A DNA stretch of 64,000 nt from Leptobrachium leishanense. Taxonomy: Eukaryota; Chordata; Amphibia; Anura; Megophryidae. Under the pieces are notes generated by a model. It had not been told where the DNA came from and did no database searches. It saw only the letters and a program-made list of their open reading frames with translations. Positions 24,536 through 36,359 of the stretch are shown piece by piece. The position numbers and the translations under genes are program-made. The DNA lies in NCBI GenBank assembly GCA_009667805.1, contig CM019064.1, positions 78,862,400 through 78,926,399 on the forward strand, read 5' to 3'. Numbering within the stretch: position 1 is the stretch's first letter; each line of letters begins with the position of its first letter.

Positions 24536-26859
24536 TGAACTCCAAGCAATTATCGATTCAGGAGCAAGTGGGTGTTTTTTGGACTGTTCTTTGGCTGCTT
24601 GTATGTGCATCATACTCAATAAAGAAGTCCTAATTGACGTACAGGTAGTATATGGCTCTTCGTTAAAATCTGGGCCCATAACCACCGAGACCATACCCCT
24701 CGGTATGGCCATAGGTGCTGGCCATACTGAGACAACCATACTGAGACTGCCCCATTGATCTGCTGCCAGGTGCCCCTATTCCATATGGGCGAATATACCC
24801 CCTATCTGAGCCTGAACTCAATGTCCTGAAGGAATACATCCAGGAAAATCTTTGCAAGGGGTTTATATGCCCTACCACTATGCCTTCACCAGCAGGGCCT
24901 GGCATATTTTTTTCAGCAAGGATGGTGGGTTGACACCTTGTGTTGACTACCGAGAACTGAATAAATTTACAGTACATAACCGCTGCCGCTAATCCCCAAG
25001 CTCCTGGAATGACTGAAGATAGCTTATATACACCAAACTAGATCTTCACGTAGCCTACAACCTGATCAGAGTCCAAAAGGATGATGAATGGAAAACCGCC
25101 TTCCAGTCCCAGTATGGGCATTTTGAATATATGGTTATGCCATACGGGTTGTGCAACGCCCCAGCAACTTTCCGGAATTTTGTCAATGATGTCTTTCGTG
25201 ATCTTTTAGACCAGTATGTTGTCCGGTATCTGGACAACATTCTGATCTTTTCTCCCTCACTCCTTGAACATCGAGAACAGGTATGGAATGCGTTGCCGCC
25301 TTCGAAACAACAATCTCTATGCCAAACTAGAGAATTGTGTCTTCGAGGTATCAATAATAGATTTCCTGGGCTCTGTTCTCTCCCCTGGTCAGGTGGAGAT
25401 GAACCCAGGCAAAGTTGAAGCTGTTCTATCTTGGCCAGCCCCCAAGAATAAAAAGGAAGTACAACGTCTTCTTGGCTTTGCTAACTTTTATCGCAAGTTC
25501 ATGAAGGACGTCTCCCACGTGGTCCAATCCTCTCCCCTCACCAAGAAAGACAACCCCTTTATATGGTCTCTGGCAGCACAAGCAGCATTTGAGGATCTCC
25601 AGACACATTTCTCCACAGCCCCCTCATTCTCCCAAAACCCCAAGAACCCTCCTTTCTTGAGTTGGATGCCTCGCAGACTGCCACAGGAGCAGTTCTCTGG
25701 AAGTGTAATCTGGATGGACAACTACACCCTGTAGCTTATTAATCTAAGAATCTATACCAAGCAATAAAGAACTACAACATAGGTGAAAGTTTCTAGCAAT
25801 AAAATGAGCCTTTGAAGAATGGTGACACTTATTGAAAGGAACACCTCACCCAGTAACAGTGCACAGACCACAAAAATCTTGCATATCTGTGGGCACCCAA
25901 ATGCCTCAGACCTCACCAGGCCCGATGGGCCCTGTTCAAAAGTTTCAACTTTCACATTACCGATCATCCAGGCTCCAATAACGGTAAAGCAGACGCGCTT
26001 TCACTTATCCTTGCCACACTCGTCCTCTCAATTTTCTAGGCATTTTTTCATCAACCCTATATAACAAGCGACGTCCTATCATTCCTGCAGGAGACTACCG
26101 TATTCCAGTCCTGGAAACGAATCTCTTGGAGAGTTGTGACAGGCTTGCAAGACCTCTTTCTGCAGGTCATCCGGGCATAAACAGGACCCTCAAACTAGTA
26201 CTGGCCTATTAAGAAGCGGACCATTAAACAATTTGTCCAATCCTGTCCCATTTGTCTCCAATCTAAAATGCCTACCTCTGAATATGCCAGCTTACTCCAA
26301 CCACTACCCATACCCACATGACCGTGGGTGCAAGTGACTACGGACTTTGTGGTAGAACTCGCTCCAACAACGGGTCACGCCACCATAATGGTAGTCATGG
26401 ATAGTCTCACAAAAATGGCTCATTTTATCCCATGCAAGAAACTTCCCACCGCCAGTGAAACACTTCTTTGTTTTACGACCACAATTTTTGTCTCTATGGC
26501 ATCCATTACTTACATCAGAGGCGCACAATTTGCATCCCATTTCTGGAAGGCAATTTGTTCCCTTCTTCGTGTCAAAGTCAACCTGTCCGAACGGGTTAAA
26601 CAAACACTAGAACAATACCTCTGCTGCTATACCCAGTGGTGTATTTTGGCCTATGCCGACACTTTCCAGGGGGCGGTGGCCCGCACCGAGTGGCCCCACC
26701 CCCAAAAAAAATATTATTATTTTTTTACTTTTGCAAAGTATTTTACCAGGAAGGATACATTGAGATTTCACAAATTTTCAAGTATGTCCTGGGTAGGCAA
26801 GGCCTAGACTTTCACTTTCCAGGGGGCAGCAAAAAACCTCACCACTAAATGGGTTACTC

Positions 26860-27440
26860 ACAGAGCGCCGAAATGATGCCAACATTTTGGTGTTCTGTAG
26901 TTCCCTGCACTTCGGGGAATAAAATTTCCCCACCCTGCAGTGAATTTACCATTCACCGCAGGGTCCCCAAAGTGCAGGGAGTCGGCCGCTGAATGCTGCC
27001 ACCGCAAACCTGTGGCCTGCTGTTTTCAAAAGAACTACTGAACGAAAATGTCTGGAATTTACAAATAAGATCCTTTGTTACAGAAAAAAGAAAAACCGCT
27101 ATTAAAAAAAGGGGGGGAAATTTTGCCCAAAAATATAAGAAAAAATTACTAAAAAGATACTAAAAAAATCAATAAAGACTTTTTACTGCAGATTAAAATA
27201 ATAAATGATTTATTAGATATTGCATAAAAACGGGAATATTTTTAACATTGAAACCTAGGGGGTTCGCATGAATAAACCTGCTGATTGAAACCACCGAACA
27301 TCAGGGCATTTCACTGCCATTTCTGTGCTGTTTGGTGTTCTCTGAATAGATTAACCATTACTTCTCTATGGGGATTTGCACTGCCTTCAAACAGCACCGT
27401 ACTTGCTGGCAGTTCGCCAAACTTGTGTGTGAGCATATCA
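26860..27440 (-). mobile_element. Nested MITE related to 1327-2229
   Basis: Read in reverse, the stretch 27130-27330 matches 1560-1720. Shared features are AAAACGGGAATATTTTTAAC, a TTTATTAGATATTG block and ACCACCGAA. It also carries the GCAGTGAA...CACCGCAGGGTC module near 26938-26970. The outer ends are not clear, so the boundaries are approximate. Confidence 0.65.
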
Positions 27441-27829
27441 CAGAGCAGTGGTGTACTTAGGGGAGTGGCGGGGGGCGGGCCGCCCCAGGTACCAGTGATT
27501 ATTGGGGTGTCATTAGGGGGTACTAGGAGGTGCCACTGTCACTGTGTGTCAGCTGTGTTCTCAAACAACGAGCAGCGGAGCAGGGCATTTGCATAAGGAA
27601 TAAAATCGGATAGAATAAAAATCCCCCTCTCCTCCCTCCATAGCTCCTCCCCTGCCCCACAGCAGCTCTAGGAGAGGGTAGGGGGATGTGATTTGTGTGC
27701 AGAGAGAGAAGATGACAGTAAACGGCAGGTACATATGAAGCCATGTCTGCTTACTGCTGTTTAAAGTGGACCTTTCCTTAACCAGCACTGCAGTGATATA
27801 AATTTGTCATTGAGCTGCCTGGCTCCTGG

Positions 27830-27932
27830 TGAGGCTGCGTGCGTGCAGGTCACGTGGTCCGGCCAGTCAGGTGGTACTGAGTCTCAGTACCACCTGACTG
27901 GCTGAACCAGGTGACACGCACGCACGCAGCTG
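27830..27932. repeat. Long near-perfect palindrome
   Basis: CCAGTCAGGTGGTACTGAG (27863-27881) and its exact inverse (27883-27901) are separated by a single T. Outside this core an imperfect arm continues through AGGTCACGTGG / CCAGGTGACACG to GCGTGCGTGC / GCACGCACGC. The whole forms a hairpin of about 50-bp arms with almost no loop. It lies within the hAT element. Confidence 0.85.
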
Positions 27933-28189
27933 CCCGTCCTTTCGTTAACATGGACTCTCACTCTATTCTGGACTGAGCACCCACTGGGAAGGGAATCAAA
28001 GCCACGGTGCACCCTCTGGCAGTGGCACCCCACCCCAGATGGCTCCACGCACAGGCACAGCCGTGATTCTAACATGGCTTGGAGGGACCTCCTGCTGAGT
28101 CCGTACACAGTCCCTGCTGACTGCACACAGCCCTACCGCGGATGGAGGCTGGTAAATATAGAATAAATAATTGCTGTGTGCTCATATTC

Positions 28190-28490
28190 ACTCGGTTTGC
28201 TGGGAGTTTTATTGCAGTGGATTCTGATACGCTGACACACACCAAACATTGCATTGCTGGGAGTTTTATTGCTGTGGATTCTGTGATACACACTGCATAT
28301 TACTGTGAGTTTTATTGCCCTGGAGCTCTGGGATACGCTCATACACACTGCACATTACTATGAGTTTTATTGCTGTGCAGTTCTGTGATATGCTCATACA
28401 CAGTGCACATTTCTGTGGATTTTATTGCTGTGCAGCTCTGTGATACGCTCATATGCAGTGCACGTTTCTGTGGATTTTATTGTTCAGCCA
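28190..28490. repeat. Minisatellite-like tandem repeat in the hAT element
   Basis: About five diverged units of roughly 55-60 bp each contain GAGTTTTATTGCWGTG, a TTCTGTGATACGCTCAT-like block and ACACAGTGCACATT. Unit length varies slightly. Open frames here are artefacts. Confidence 0.7.
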
Positions 28491-29502
28491 ATTAGAGCGG
28501 CTGTGATCCAGTATACTTGACATGCGTGGCTGTTCTTTATGAAATGTTTAAATTCAAGCATTTTTACAATTTTATTTATCTCAGTAGATACATTTGAAAT
28601 GGTATACAAGTAGGCACTTGGTATCCACTTTTGATATAAAGAGAGGAAAAGGCGGAGCTTAAAGAGGAAGGGTGGGGATTAACCAGGAAGAGGTATGCCC
28701 TTGACAGGGAGGGGTGCCTCAAATTTAGATTAGGGGGTGCTCGAGTTTAGTCAGGCCTAGGGCAGCACAAAACCTAAATACATCACTGGCTATACCTCAT
28801 ACCTACAAGATGACTGGCTAAGCCTGCTCCTGGAATGCGTATATAATAACCATCCTAATTCCACCAGGAATATTCCCTTATTCCATCAATTATGGTTTTC
28901 ACCCTACAATGATTCCAGATATCACAGCACGTAGTCGGGAACCAGAAGCCAACATGCACCTCATAGCCCTAAAAAGGGGGTTCTGTCTGGCTAGACCCTC
29001 CCTTCAGGCGGCCCAGGCTAGATACAAAACCTTTGCTGACTGCCTTCGGAGAACCGCCGCTGAATACAGAGTTGCCAGTCAAGATCTTCCCTCCACTAGA
29101 AACCTCTGCCTCGCCTGTCCTTCAAAGAAACTAGGTCCACGTTTCATGGGTCCGTTTCCTATAACCAAGCGTATCAATCCTGTCGCCTCCGACTACCGAC
29201 CCACTCCGGATTCATCCAGTGTTCCACGTATCCTTCCTAAAAAGACTTCCGAATCCGTTCCCAGGTTGTGCCTCGGCTCCACTGCCACTGGTTCTAGTGA
29301 ACCAATCAGAAGAGATGAGGTGGAAAAGATCCTTGATTCTAGCATCTGCAATGGTATCTTACAGTACCTGGTGCACTGGAAGGGGTATAGAAACCCTTTT
29401 TTTTTTGTTCATGGAACGGCCTGCCTTCAGACGTTCCACAGATTGCATCCGGGGAAGCAAAGTGCTTGCTGCACCAGGGGGGTGCTCCTTCTATGGGGTT
29501 TC

Positions 29503-30135
29503 TGTCATGGTCACACAATGCCGCCTCTGGTGCTTACTGGTTGCAACCCGCAGTCTCGGAAGACCCCCAGGATGGTGCCAGCTGCACTGACATGTCGCTG
29601 GGGGGGGTCTGCGGGTCCTAGCGTTGCTTGGTGCCTCCCTCCTGGTTGCTATTTTGTGGCGTCTTGCTCTGATCCCAACCACGGGGTCTTTCTTGGCCCA
29701 GCTTGGCAGGGGACGTGAAGCCAAGATGTCGTCAGATGCTCAGGATCTCCTATTATGCGTCAGGGGAGTGGCATGTATCCGCTGGGGATTCTCTGGGGCT
29801 ACCTGATGGGAGGGCTTCCTCTCCAGGTAGCAGACAATGGAGAGCGTGGGTGTGCCTGGCCACAGATGTGTCTGTTTCACATGCTTATAAATATGTTCAA
29901 AAGGTCGCTACACCTTTTGATATACCATTGTTACCACTCCTTGCACTGTCTCTAATGGCTCCTTCATTCCTTCTATGTGTACTAGTGTTCCTTTGCTTAA
30001 TTTTGACTACCGTTCTTTGCCGCCTTCCCCGACCTGGACCATTATTTAACCATTCTTTTCTATCATCCTTTTGTACCTCGTTCTGGACTCTATTCTGCCT
30101 GGATACTTTGGTTCCTTCCTCCATATCCCATGACA
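29503..30135 (+). mobile_element. Gypsy-2 3' LTR
   Basis: The LTR begins TGTCATG and ends CATGACA, an inverted pair containing TG...CA. It follows CTATGGGGTTTC, a weak purine tract. It carries CTATAAATATG near 29885 as a TATA element and matches 15640-16222. The first codons after 29450 merge into it, so pol ends just before. Confidence 0.85.
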
Positions 30136-30175
30136 AGGTATCCATCATTGGGCCGTTTACCTTTCTACATAAATA

Positions 30176-31744
30176 CACTGCTCAAAAAAATAAAGGGAAC
30201 ACTTAAACAACACAATGTAACTCCAAGTCAATCACACGTCTGTGAATTCAAACTGTCCACTTAGGTAGCAACACTGACCGTCAAGTCCACATGCTGTTGT
30301 GCAAATGGAATAGACAACAGGTGGGAAGCATAGGCAGGTAGCAAGACATCCCCAATAAAGGAGTGGTTCTGCAGGTGGTGACCACAGACCACTCCTCAGT
30401 TCCTATGCTTTCTGGCTGATGGTTTGGTCACTTTTGAATGCTGGTGGTGCTGTCACTCTAGTGGTAGTATGCGACGGCGTCTACAACCCACACAAGTTCC
30501 TCAGGTAGTACAGCTCATCCAGGATGGCACATCAATGCGAGCTGTGGCAAGAAGGTTTGCGGTGTCTGTCAGCGTAGTGTCCAGAGCATGAAGGCACTTC
30601 CAGGAGACAGGCCAGTACATCAGGAGACGTGGAGGAGGCCGTAGGAGGGCAACAACCCAGCAGCAGGACCGCTACCTCCGCCTTTGTGCAAGGAGGGACA
30701 GGAGGAGCACTGCCAGAGCCCTGCAAAATGACCTCTAGCGAGCCACAAATGTGCATGTGGCTGCTCAAACGGTCAGAAACAGACTCCATGAGGGTGGTAT
30801 GAGAGCCCGATGTCCACAGGTGGGGGTTGTGCTTACAGCCCAACACCATGCTGGACGTTTGGCATTTGCCAGAGAACACCAAGATTGGTAGCTTCGCCAC
30901 TGGCGCCCCGTGCTCTTCACAGATGAAAGCAGGTTCACACTGAGCACATGTGACAGACGTGACAGGGTCTGGAGAAGCCGTGGAGAACGTTCTGCTGCCT
31001 GCAACATCCTCCAGCATGACCAGTTTGGCAGTGGGTCAGTAATGGTGTGGGGTGGCATTTCTTTAGGGGGCCGCACAGCCCTCCATGTGCTCGCCAGAGG
31101 TAGCCTGACTGCCATTAGGTACCGAGATGAGATCCTCAGACCCCCTTTATGAGACCATATGCTGGTGCGGTTGGCCCTGGGTTCCTCCTAATGCAAGACA
31201 ATGCTAGACCTCATGTGGCTGGAGTGTGTCAGCAGTTCCTGCAAGACGAAGGCATTGATGCTATGGAATGGCCTGCCCGTTCCCCAGACCTGAATCCAAT
31301 TGAGCAGATCTGGGACATCATGTCTCGCTCCATCCACCAACGCACCACAGACTGTCCAGGAGTTGGGGGATGCTTTAGTACAGGTGCGTGAGGAGATCCC
31401 TCAGGAGACCATCCGCCACCTCATCTGGAACATGCCCAGGCATCGTAGGGAGGTCATACAGGCACGTGGAGGCCACACACACTACTGAGCCTCATTTTGA
31501 CTTGTTTGAAGGACATTACATCAAAGTTGGATCAGCCTGTAGTGTTGTTTTTCACTTAAATTTTGAGTGCAACTCCAAATCCAGACCTCCCATGGGTTGC
31601 TCAATTTGATTTCCATTGATAATGTTTGTGTGATTTTTGTTGTCAGCACATTCAACTATGTAATGACCACAGTATTTAATAAGAATATTTCATTCAGATC
31701 TAGGAGGTCTTATGTTTGTGTTCCTTTTATTTTTTTGAGCAGTG
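30176..31744 (+). mobile_element. Tc1/mariner element, nearly full length
   Basis: The ends CACTGCTCAAAAAAATAAAG and the inverse TTTTTTGAGCAGTG lie between TA dinucleotides at 30174-30175 and 31745-31746. That is the TA duplication of Tc1/mariner. Length is 1,569 bp. It sits 40 bp downstream of the Gypsy-2 LTR. The sequence strongly resembles a Tc1-like family found in many fish and amphibians. Confidence 0.95.
30469..31488 (+). pseudogene. Tc1-like transposase, four lesions
   Basis: The frame starts [20 protein letters not shown] with a helix-turn-helix ([20 protein letters not shown]) and ends in HTHY-stop at 31486-31488. TGA at 30589-30591 and TAG at 30736-30738 interrupt it in frame. Near 31145 the frame shifts and near 31350 it shifts back. 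The DDE catalytic motifs are still legible: LFTDESRFTL, LLMQDNARPHVA and [12 protein letters not shown], the last with Glu as the third acidic residue. About 340 codons fits a Tc1 transposase. It would cut and paste the element at TA sites but is dead here. Confidence 0.93.
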
Positions 31745-32734
31745 TATATATCACTAGATTCTAAACTGCAATTAAAAAAAGAAATTAAAAAAAAATTACA
31801 TATCGGTAATACATAAAACAGGAATATTTGGCCATATATAACCATCACTGGAAAACAATGTAGAGCAATAATCACAGTGCTCAAACAAGAACGAAAAAAA
31901 TGGAACATATAGAAAAGAACAATACTCCTCACTATGTCATATCATGAATATGGAAATTTCATTAATGTGATGTTGACTCATGTACTAATGTAAAGCTCCA
32001 AAATAATATCCTTTTGAGGGGACTTGACTAGAAGCTGAAGTGAGCAGGATACGTTTTGAGAGTGTGCTTTGATACTTGAAGATCCAATTAGTGTAGTGAT
32101 TCTAATTGTGCATCTGCTGCTACACTATTCAAGTATACGTGATATCTACCAGCTGTCTTTTTGGCTGCTCTGCCACCTGGAGGTCACCGGAGATGTGAAC
32201 AGCCTATAGAATTTTCATAAAAATAGGGGGGGGAAATGCAGGGTCTCCCCACAATGTCTACCCTGGAAACTTCACTAGACCTCCCCTGAGCCTGTAGGGT
32301 CATATGCCCTTTCTCCTCCTGTGTACACCCAGGAATCCATTATGCCACCACCTCCCTCGCATTCCAATCCTTCACTACATGACTGGACAGAGTATCTTCA
32401 CTTACTGTCAAGGAAACAGAACTGCTTGAATTGGACAGACCTCATTGTCTCAAGACACTCAACCTTTGAAAACGCCACAAAGGATCATGGTAAACTATCA
32501 CTTTTCAACACAAAGGTTCTTGAAAGAACTAGACAATTGAGCCAGGAGGAACACTGTTCAGGTTAGGGGTGTCCCAAAGTCTGCAAGTCAGGTAGATCTG
32601 ATTCCATTTCTTATGAACTTATTCAACATTACACTGAAACATCCACCTGATGCTGCCATCAAATTTGTGTGAGCACAGTTTGTTTGCCCCAAACCTTACC
32701 CTGATGCACCTCAACCTTTTTGCTGAATTGTAGG
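31745..32734. other. Intergenic or intronic stretch without recognised gene
   Basis: This is AT-rich sequence with an A-rich run near 31770-31795 and otherwise unique-looking DNA. The short frame at 32321-32566 has no recognisable domain. It may contain old, unidentifiable repeats. Confidence 0.6.
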
Positions 32735-33895
32735 CAATACATACCTTTTTAATATTTTTTTTTTTTTTGCCATACGGGGGTATGTAGTGATGTCCCTATG
32801 TCTTTGCCGAGGGCAGGTGTAAAGTTTGGGTGAAATTCGGTATGAAGACTTTGACTCTTATACGACATTGTTCTCTGTATGACTTGTCCTTTGACAGCGG
32901 TGGGTATTTGTTGTGCGCCAGGAGAGGATTGGAGTGCTCTGTGTGCACGGCTGGGGCGGCCCATGGCGCGGACATGTTGTGGCGCACTGAAGCAAAGCCC
33001 GGGAGTAGGGACATTATAGCTGGCAGCTGGAGGCGGACAGACATACATAGGCCCTGAAGATGATTTGGAAGGGCCTGGATTTGTAGGAGGACGGTCATTG
33101 TGTGTACGGAGCACACTATTTGGATGGTGTACGAGATATGATCTTGGTCTTTGTGGACAAGTTTTTGTAGCCTTTCATCGTAGCCGGCCTCAAAATTGTT
33201 TACAGCCTGACGTAAAACGGTGTTGGCATTTATAGAATCTGGAGAAACCTCCGCCTGGTGACATGTTGGACATGTATGATCCTTGGAGTCCAGTAGCACA
33301 GATCGAATACATTCGTTAGAATAGTTATTTCCGCAGCATGGGATAACCATGGCATCATTCATAATTTCTTTGCAGATCAAGCACCGGACCTTGTCTAGGA
33401 ACGGGATCCTGTTCCTCTGAAGGTGCCGAGGGATCAGCAGGAAGAAATGGTGGCCTATTTTTTTTATCCACAGCATATGCAGCCGCATTGATGCTGGGTA
33501 TGGCGAATTTCCTAATGTTTGTAAGCATGGCCCCCTTCACATTGGGGTCCTCTACTTCCTCCAGAAAACTATGGGGGATTCCAGTGTTCCTTTTAATTTT
33601 AAGAGTCTGTTTAAAAGATTTGTCCGAATTGGTAGGGCATTGATATATGTAGTGTCCTGGTTTTAAGCATCGGTAACATATATGCAACGGAGGCGGAGGG
33701 CCTACTGGTCTCTTCATACAGTTGATTGCTTTGTATTTGTGTCCAGACTGAATGCTCATGGCTTTGATTTTGTCCTCCTCGGAAGCGTCCGTCTTGGCAA
33801 GCTTGGCCAGAGAAATAGATACAGAAGGGTCATCAGTCAGATTCTTGCTTCTTCCAGCTCTCCCAGTTGCTCCTTGTGCTCAATACATACCTTTT
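32735..33895 (-). pseudogene. RBBP6P: Processed pseudogene of RBBP6 (minus strand)
   Basis: Read on the minus strand, the segment encodes RBBP6 features with no introns. These are SEEDKIKAM, a CCHC knuckle (CYRCLKPGHYIYQCPT), KGAMLTNIRKFAIP, then a RING-like finger (CLICKEIMNDAMVIPCCG; CPTCHQ) and a Pro-rich region ending APPLSREE-like. The parent is a RING ubiquitin ligase with DWNN, knuckle and RING domains; the DWNN part is missing, so the copy is 5'-truncated. A frameshift near 33400 splits knuckle and RING, and a RING Cys is replaced (NNYSNEC). CAATACATACCTTTT flanks it at 32735-32749 and 33881-33895, and a T-run at 32755-32768 is its poly(A) tail. Confidence 0.92.
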
Positions 33896-35045
33896 AGGAC
33901 TATCTTGTGTCCAGTTGTAAGCTGAACTAGAAACTTTGAGCTTTACATATCAAGACCTTATCTTTTAAGGGTTCAGAATGCAACCATGTTAGCTATTTAT
34001 TTCCAAATCCTACATCATTAAGCTTTGAAGAAGAATGTCAAACCCATAAAAACCGCACAGCCTGCCCTTACCTACTGCTTCCTCTTTCAGCCCTCTGCAG
34101 GACATTCATTTTCTTATAGCACTTCTAAATGCTAGTACCAGGGTTTCCTTACAGATTGCCAGGGTTAACTCTCACATGCCTAGTAGTTTTGGTCGACAGA
34201 AATCTCCCCGCCACAACGACCAAAGGACTAAAATAGTTCACCAGACATTTTACTCTTCTCCATAGCTTTTTCATAACATTGATAAAATGACATGCCTCAT
34301 TTATGACCATATCTGGTAGCTTGGAATCTATCTCAAGTAAAAATAGATTTCCTGTGGTCATTGAACAGAGAAGTTCCTAACACACAGATTTACAGTTTTT
34401 TGTTTTTTTAACGCATCCATCGATTGCTTCAACATGAAAGGGGGTTACCCTGGTCAAGTCATCACCTCAGCTCATAAATCAGACAAATGGCGCTGAATTA
34501 AGAAATCCAAAGAAAAAATATCCTGACTGCAATTTGGGGCAAATTCTAAGCACTCATGAAATTGCCTTGAAATTGCCAGAGGTTGACAGAGATACTAAAT
34601 GAAAGGATCAAAGAAAGTACTCATTGCAGTGACTATTTCAGCTACAAGCTACAGTCTCAACCAGTGGCTAGTTGGAAGGGACACTGCCAAGATGAAAGTT
34701 AAGTTGGGGTGAATATGAGGAAGAACTCCCTGAAGATTCTTCCCTGAGCTCCACTCTGGGAGTAGAGGGTGCAAAAGTCTAGATTTTTGGTCTGGAGCAA
34801 ATCACTCTACAAAATAAATATTTAATTGCAATAATATCATAAATAATAAGTGAATATGTTTGATCGGAGAACAAATATGATTACCAAATTCTAAATGAAG
34901 ACAATAAAATGCAGAGCATATATACACAGTAAGAGGGGCAATAATTACTGTATTGTATCCCTATAAATTAGTCATCTGCTCGTTAAGTTTCCCCCCCCAC
35001 ATTAAGATAAGATTTTAATAATCAAAAGGAGAGACCATTCTAATT
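33896..35045. other. Stretch without recognised gene
   Basis: AT-rich sequence. No splice-flanked exon, repeat end or protein domain could be recognised. A poly-C run sits near 34990. Confidence 0.55.
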
Positions 35046-35885
35046 TGGTCTTTAGCAATCCTAAAAAAATGGTCGGAGCTGTGGCAATTGAGTTTTAACG
35101 TGGATAAGTGCAAGATAATGCACCTGGGACGTAAAAACCCAAGGGCTGAATATAGAATATTTGATACAGTCCTGACCTCAACATCTGAGGAAAGGGATTT
35201 AGGGGTTATTATTGCAGAGGATCTAAGGGTAAGTAGTCAATGTAATAGAGCAGCAGGAAATGCTATCAGAATGCTTGGTTGTGTAGGGAGAGGTATTAGC
35301 AGTAGGAAAAGGGAAGTGCTCATGCCACTGTAAAGAGCACTGGTGAGACCTCACTTGGAGTACTGTGTGCAGTACTGGAGACCGTATCTCCAGAAGGATA
35401 TAGACATCTTAGAGAGAGTTCAGAGAAGGGCTACTAAAATGGTGTACGGCTTGAAGGAGAAAAGTTACCAGGAAAGGCTTAATGATCTTAACATGTACAG
35501 CTTGGAAAAAAGACGAGACAGAGGAGATATGATCAAAACATTTAAATACGTAAAGGGAATCCACAAGGTAGAGGAAGGGAGTATATTTAAAAGGAAACAA
35601 AGTAGCAAAACAAGAGGACATAGTCTTAGATTAGAGGGGCAAAGGTTTAAAAGTAACATCAGAAAGCATTATTTTACTGAGAGGGTGGTGGATACATGGA
35701 ACAGTCTTCCAGTAGAAGTGGTAGAGGCCAAAACAGTAAGCGAATTTAAGCAGGCATGCGATAGGCATAAGGCTATCCTAAACAAAAGATAAATCCAGGT
35801 AAAGTATCCATGTAATTGGGCAGACTAGATGGGCCGAAAGGTTCTTCTCTGCCGACATTTTTCTATTTTTCTATATTTCTATGTT
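35046..35885 (+). pseudogene. CR1-type LINE, 5'-truncated, ORF2 C-terminus and 3' end
   Basis: The peptide LSFNVDKCKIMHLG, SEERDLGVIIAEDLRVSSQC and then RPHLEYCVQYWRPY, LERVQRRATKMV, RVVDTWNSLPVEVVEAKTV is the end of a CR1-clade reverse transcriptase. The reading frame is intact to 35792 except for one TAA at 35331-35333 and a frame change near 35070. The 3' end has GGGCCGAAAGGTTCTTCTCT-like sequence and the short TTTCTATTTCTATG repeat typical of CR1 tails. Most of ORF2 is missing, the usual result of incomplete target-primed reverse transcription. Confidence 0.92.
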
Positions 35886-36359
35886 TCTACTGCACCACTT
35901 TTTTTAAATAATATGGCATCGCACAAACGGGCTTCCAAGTCAACCCACATGGTTGCTATAAAACTGGGGCTGAAGACACACATGCAAAATTGCTCAATAT
36001 GCTCTTGAGACGACAACCACAGAAGATTGGCTATAAATGGCTGGCATGAGAAGTACCATGTAGAGAAGTGGAATCACAACAAATTACAGAATAAAGATGA
36101 TAATGAATGACAAAATGTATTTTAAATATATTTAACATAAAACCAAACTCAATAAAATAACAGTAAAACAAATCGGACTCTAATTATATCGGCAAATATC
36201 TTGAACAAAAATTAGCTGCTTTCGAACAATATTTTTTTCAAAATATCAGCATATTCAATTAAAAAATATCATCTGCAGCCAAATTTTGAAAAATGGCCCT
36301 TGTACATAAATTTTTGTCATGTGTTTTTTTTACATGGAAATGTATCTAATTAAGACCTA

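Larger units (their letters stand above)
26634..28788. mobile_element. Non-autonomous hAT element inside Gypsy-2 pol
   Basis: The octamer GCTATACC stands at 26626-26633 and at 28789-28796, a perfect 8-bp duplication. The element starts CAGTGGTGTATTTTGG and ends CCTAAATACATCACTG, imperfect inverted repeats of the hAT CAGTGGYGTA type. The 2,155 bp contain no transposase. They do contain a reversed MITE (about 26860-27440), a second hAT-like start CAGTGGTGTACTTAGGGG at 27445, a long hairpin (27830-27932) and a tandem repeat (28190-28490). It is therefore itself a composite. Confidence 0.9.
24536..29450 (+). pseudogene. Gypsy-2 pol, split by a hAT insertion
   Basis: Fragments appear in order across frames. 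Protease has LQAIIDSGASGCFLDCS near 24540-24590. RT has YGLCNAPATFRNFVNDVF and YLDN at 25227-25238. The RT thumb and connection region has FLGSVLSPGQVEMNPGKVEA and LLGFANFYRKFMKD. Integrase has WVQVTTDFVVELAP and VVMDSLTKMAHFI near 26325-26420. The frame is then cut by the hAT element (26634-28788), resumes with integrase C-terminal debris near 28797-29200, and ends in a chromodomain (VEKILDSSICNGILQYLVHW, 29312-29371). Like Gypsy-1 it is a chromovirus, but it is much more decayed. Confidence 0.8.

Noticed and set aside
28069..28363. Frames with repeated ESTAIKLPA-like peptides
   Set aside because: They come from the tandem repeat inside the hAT element.
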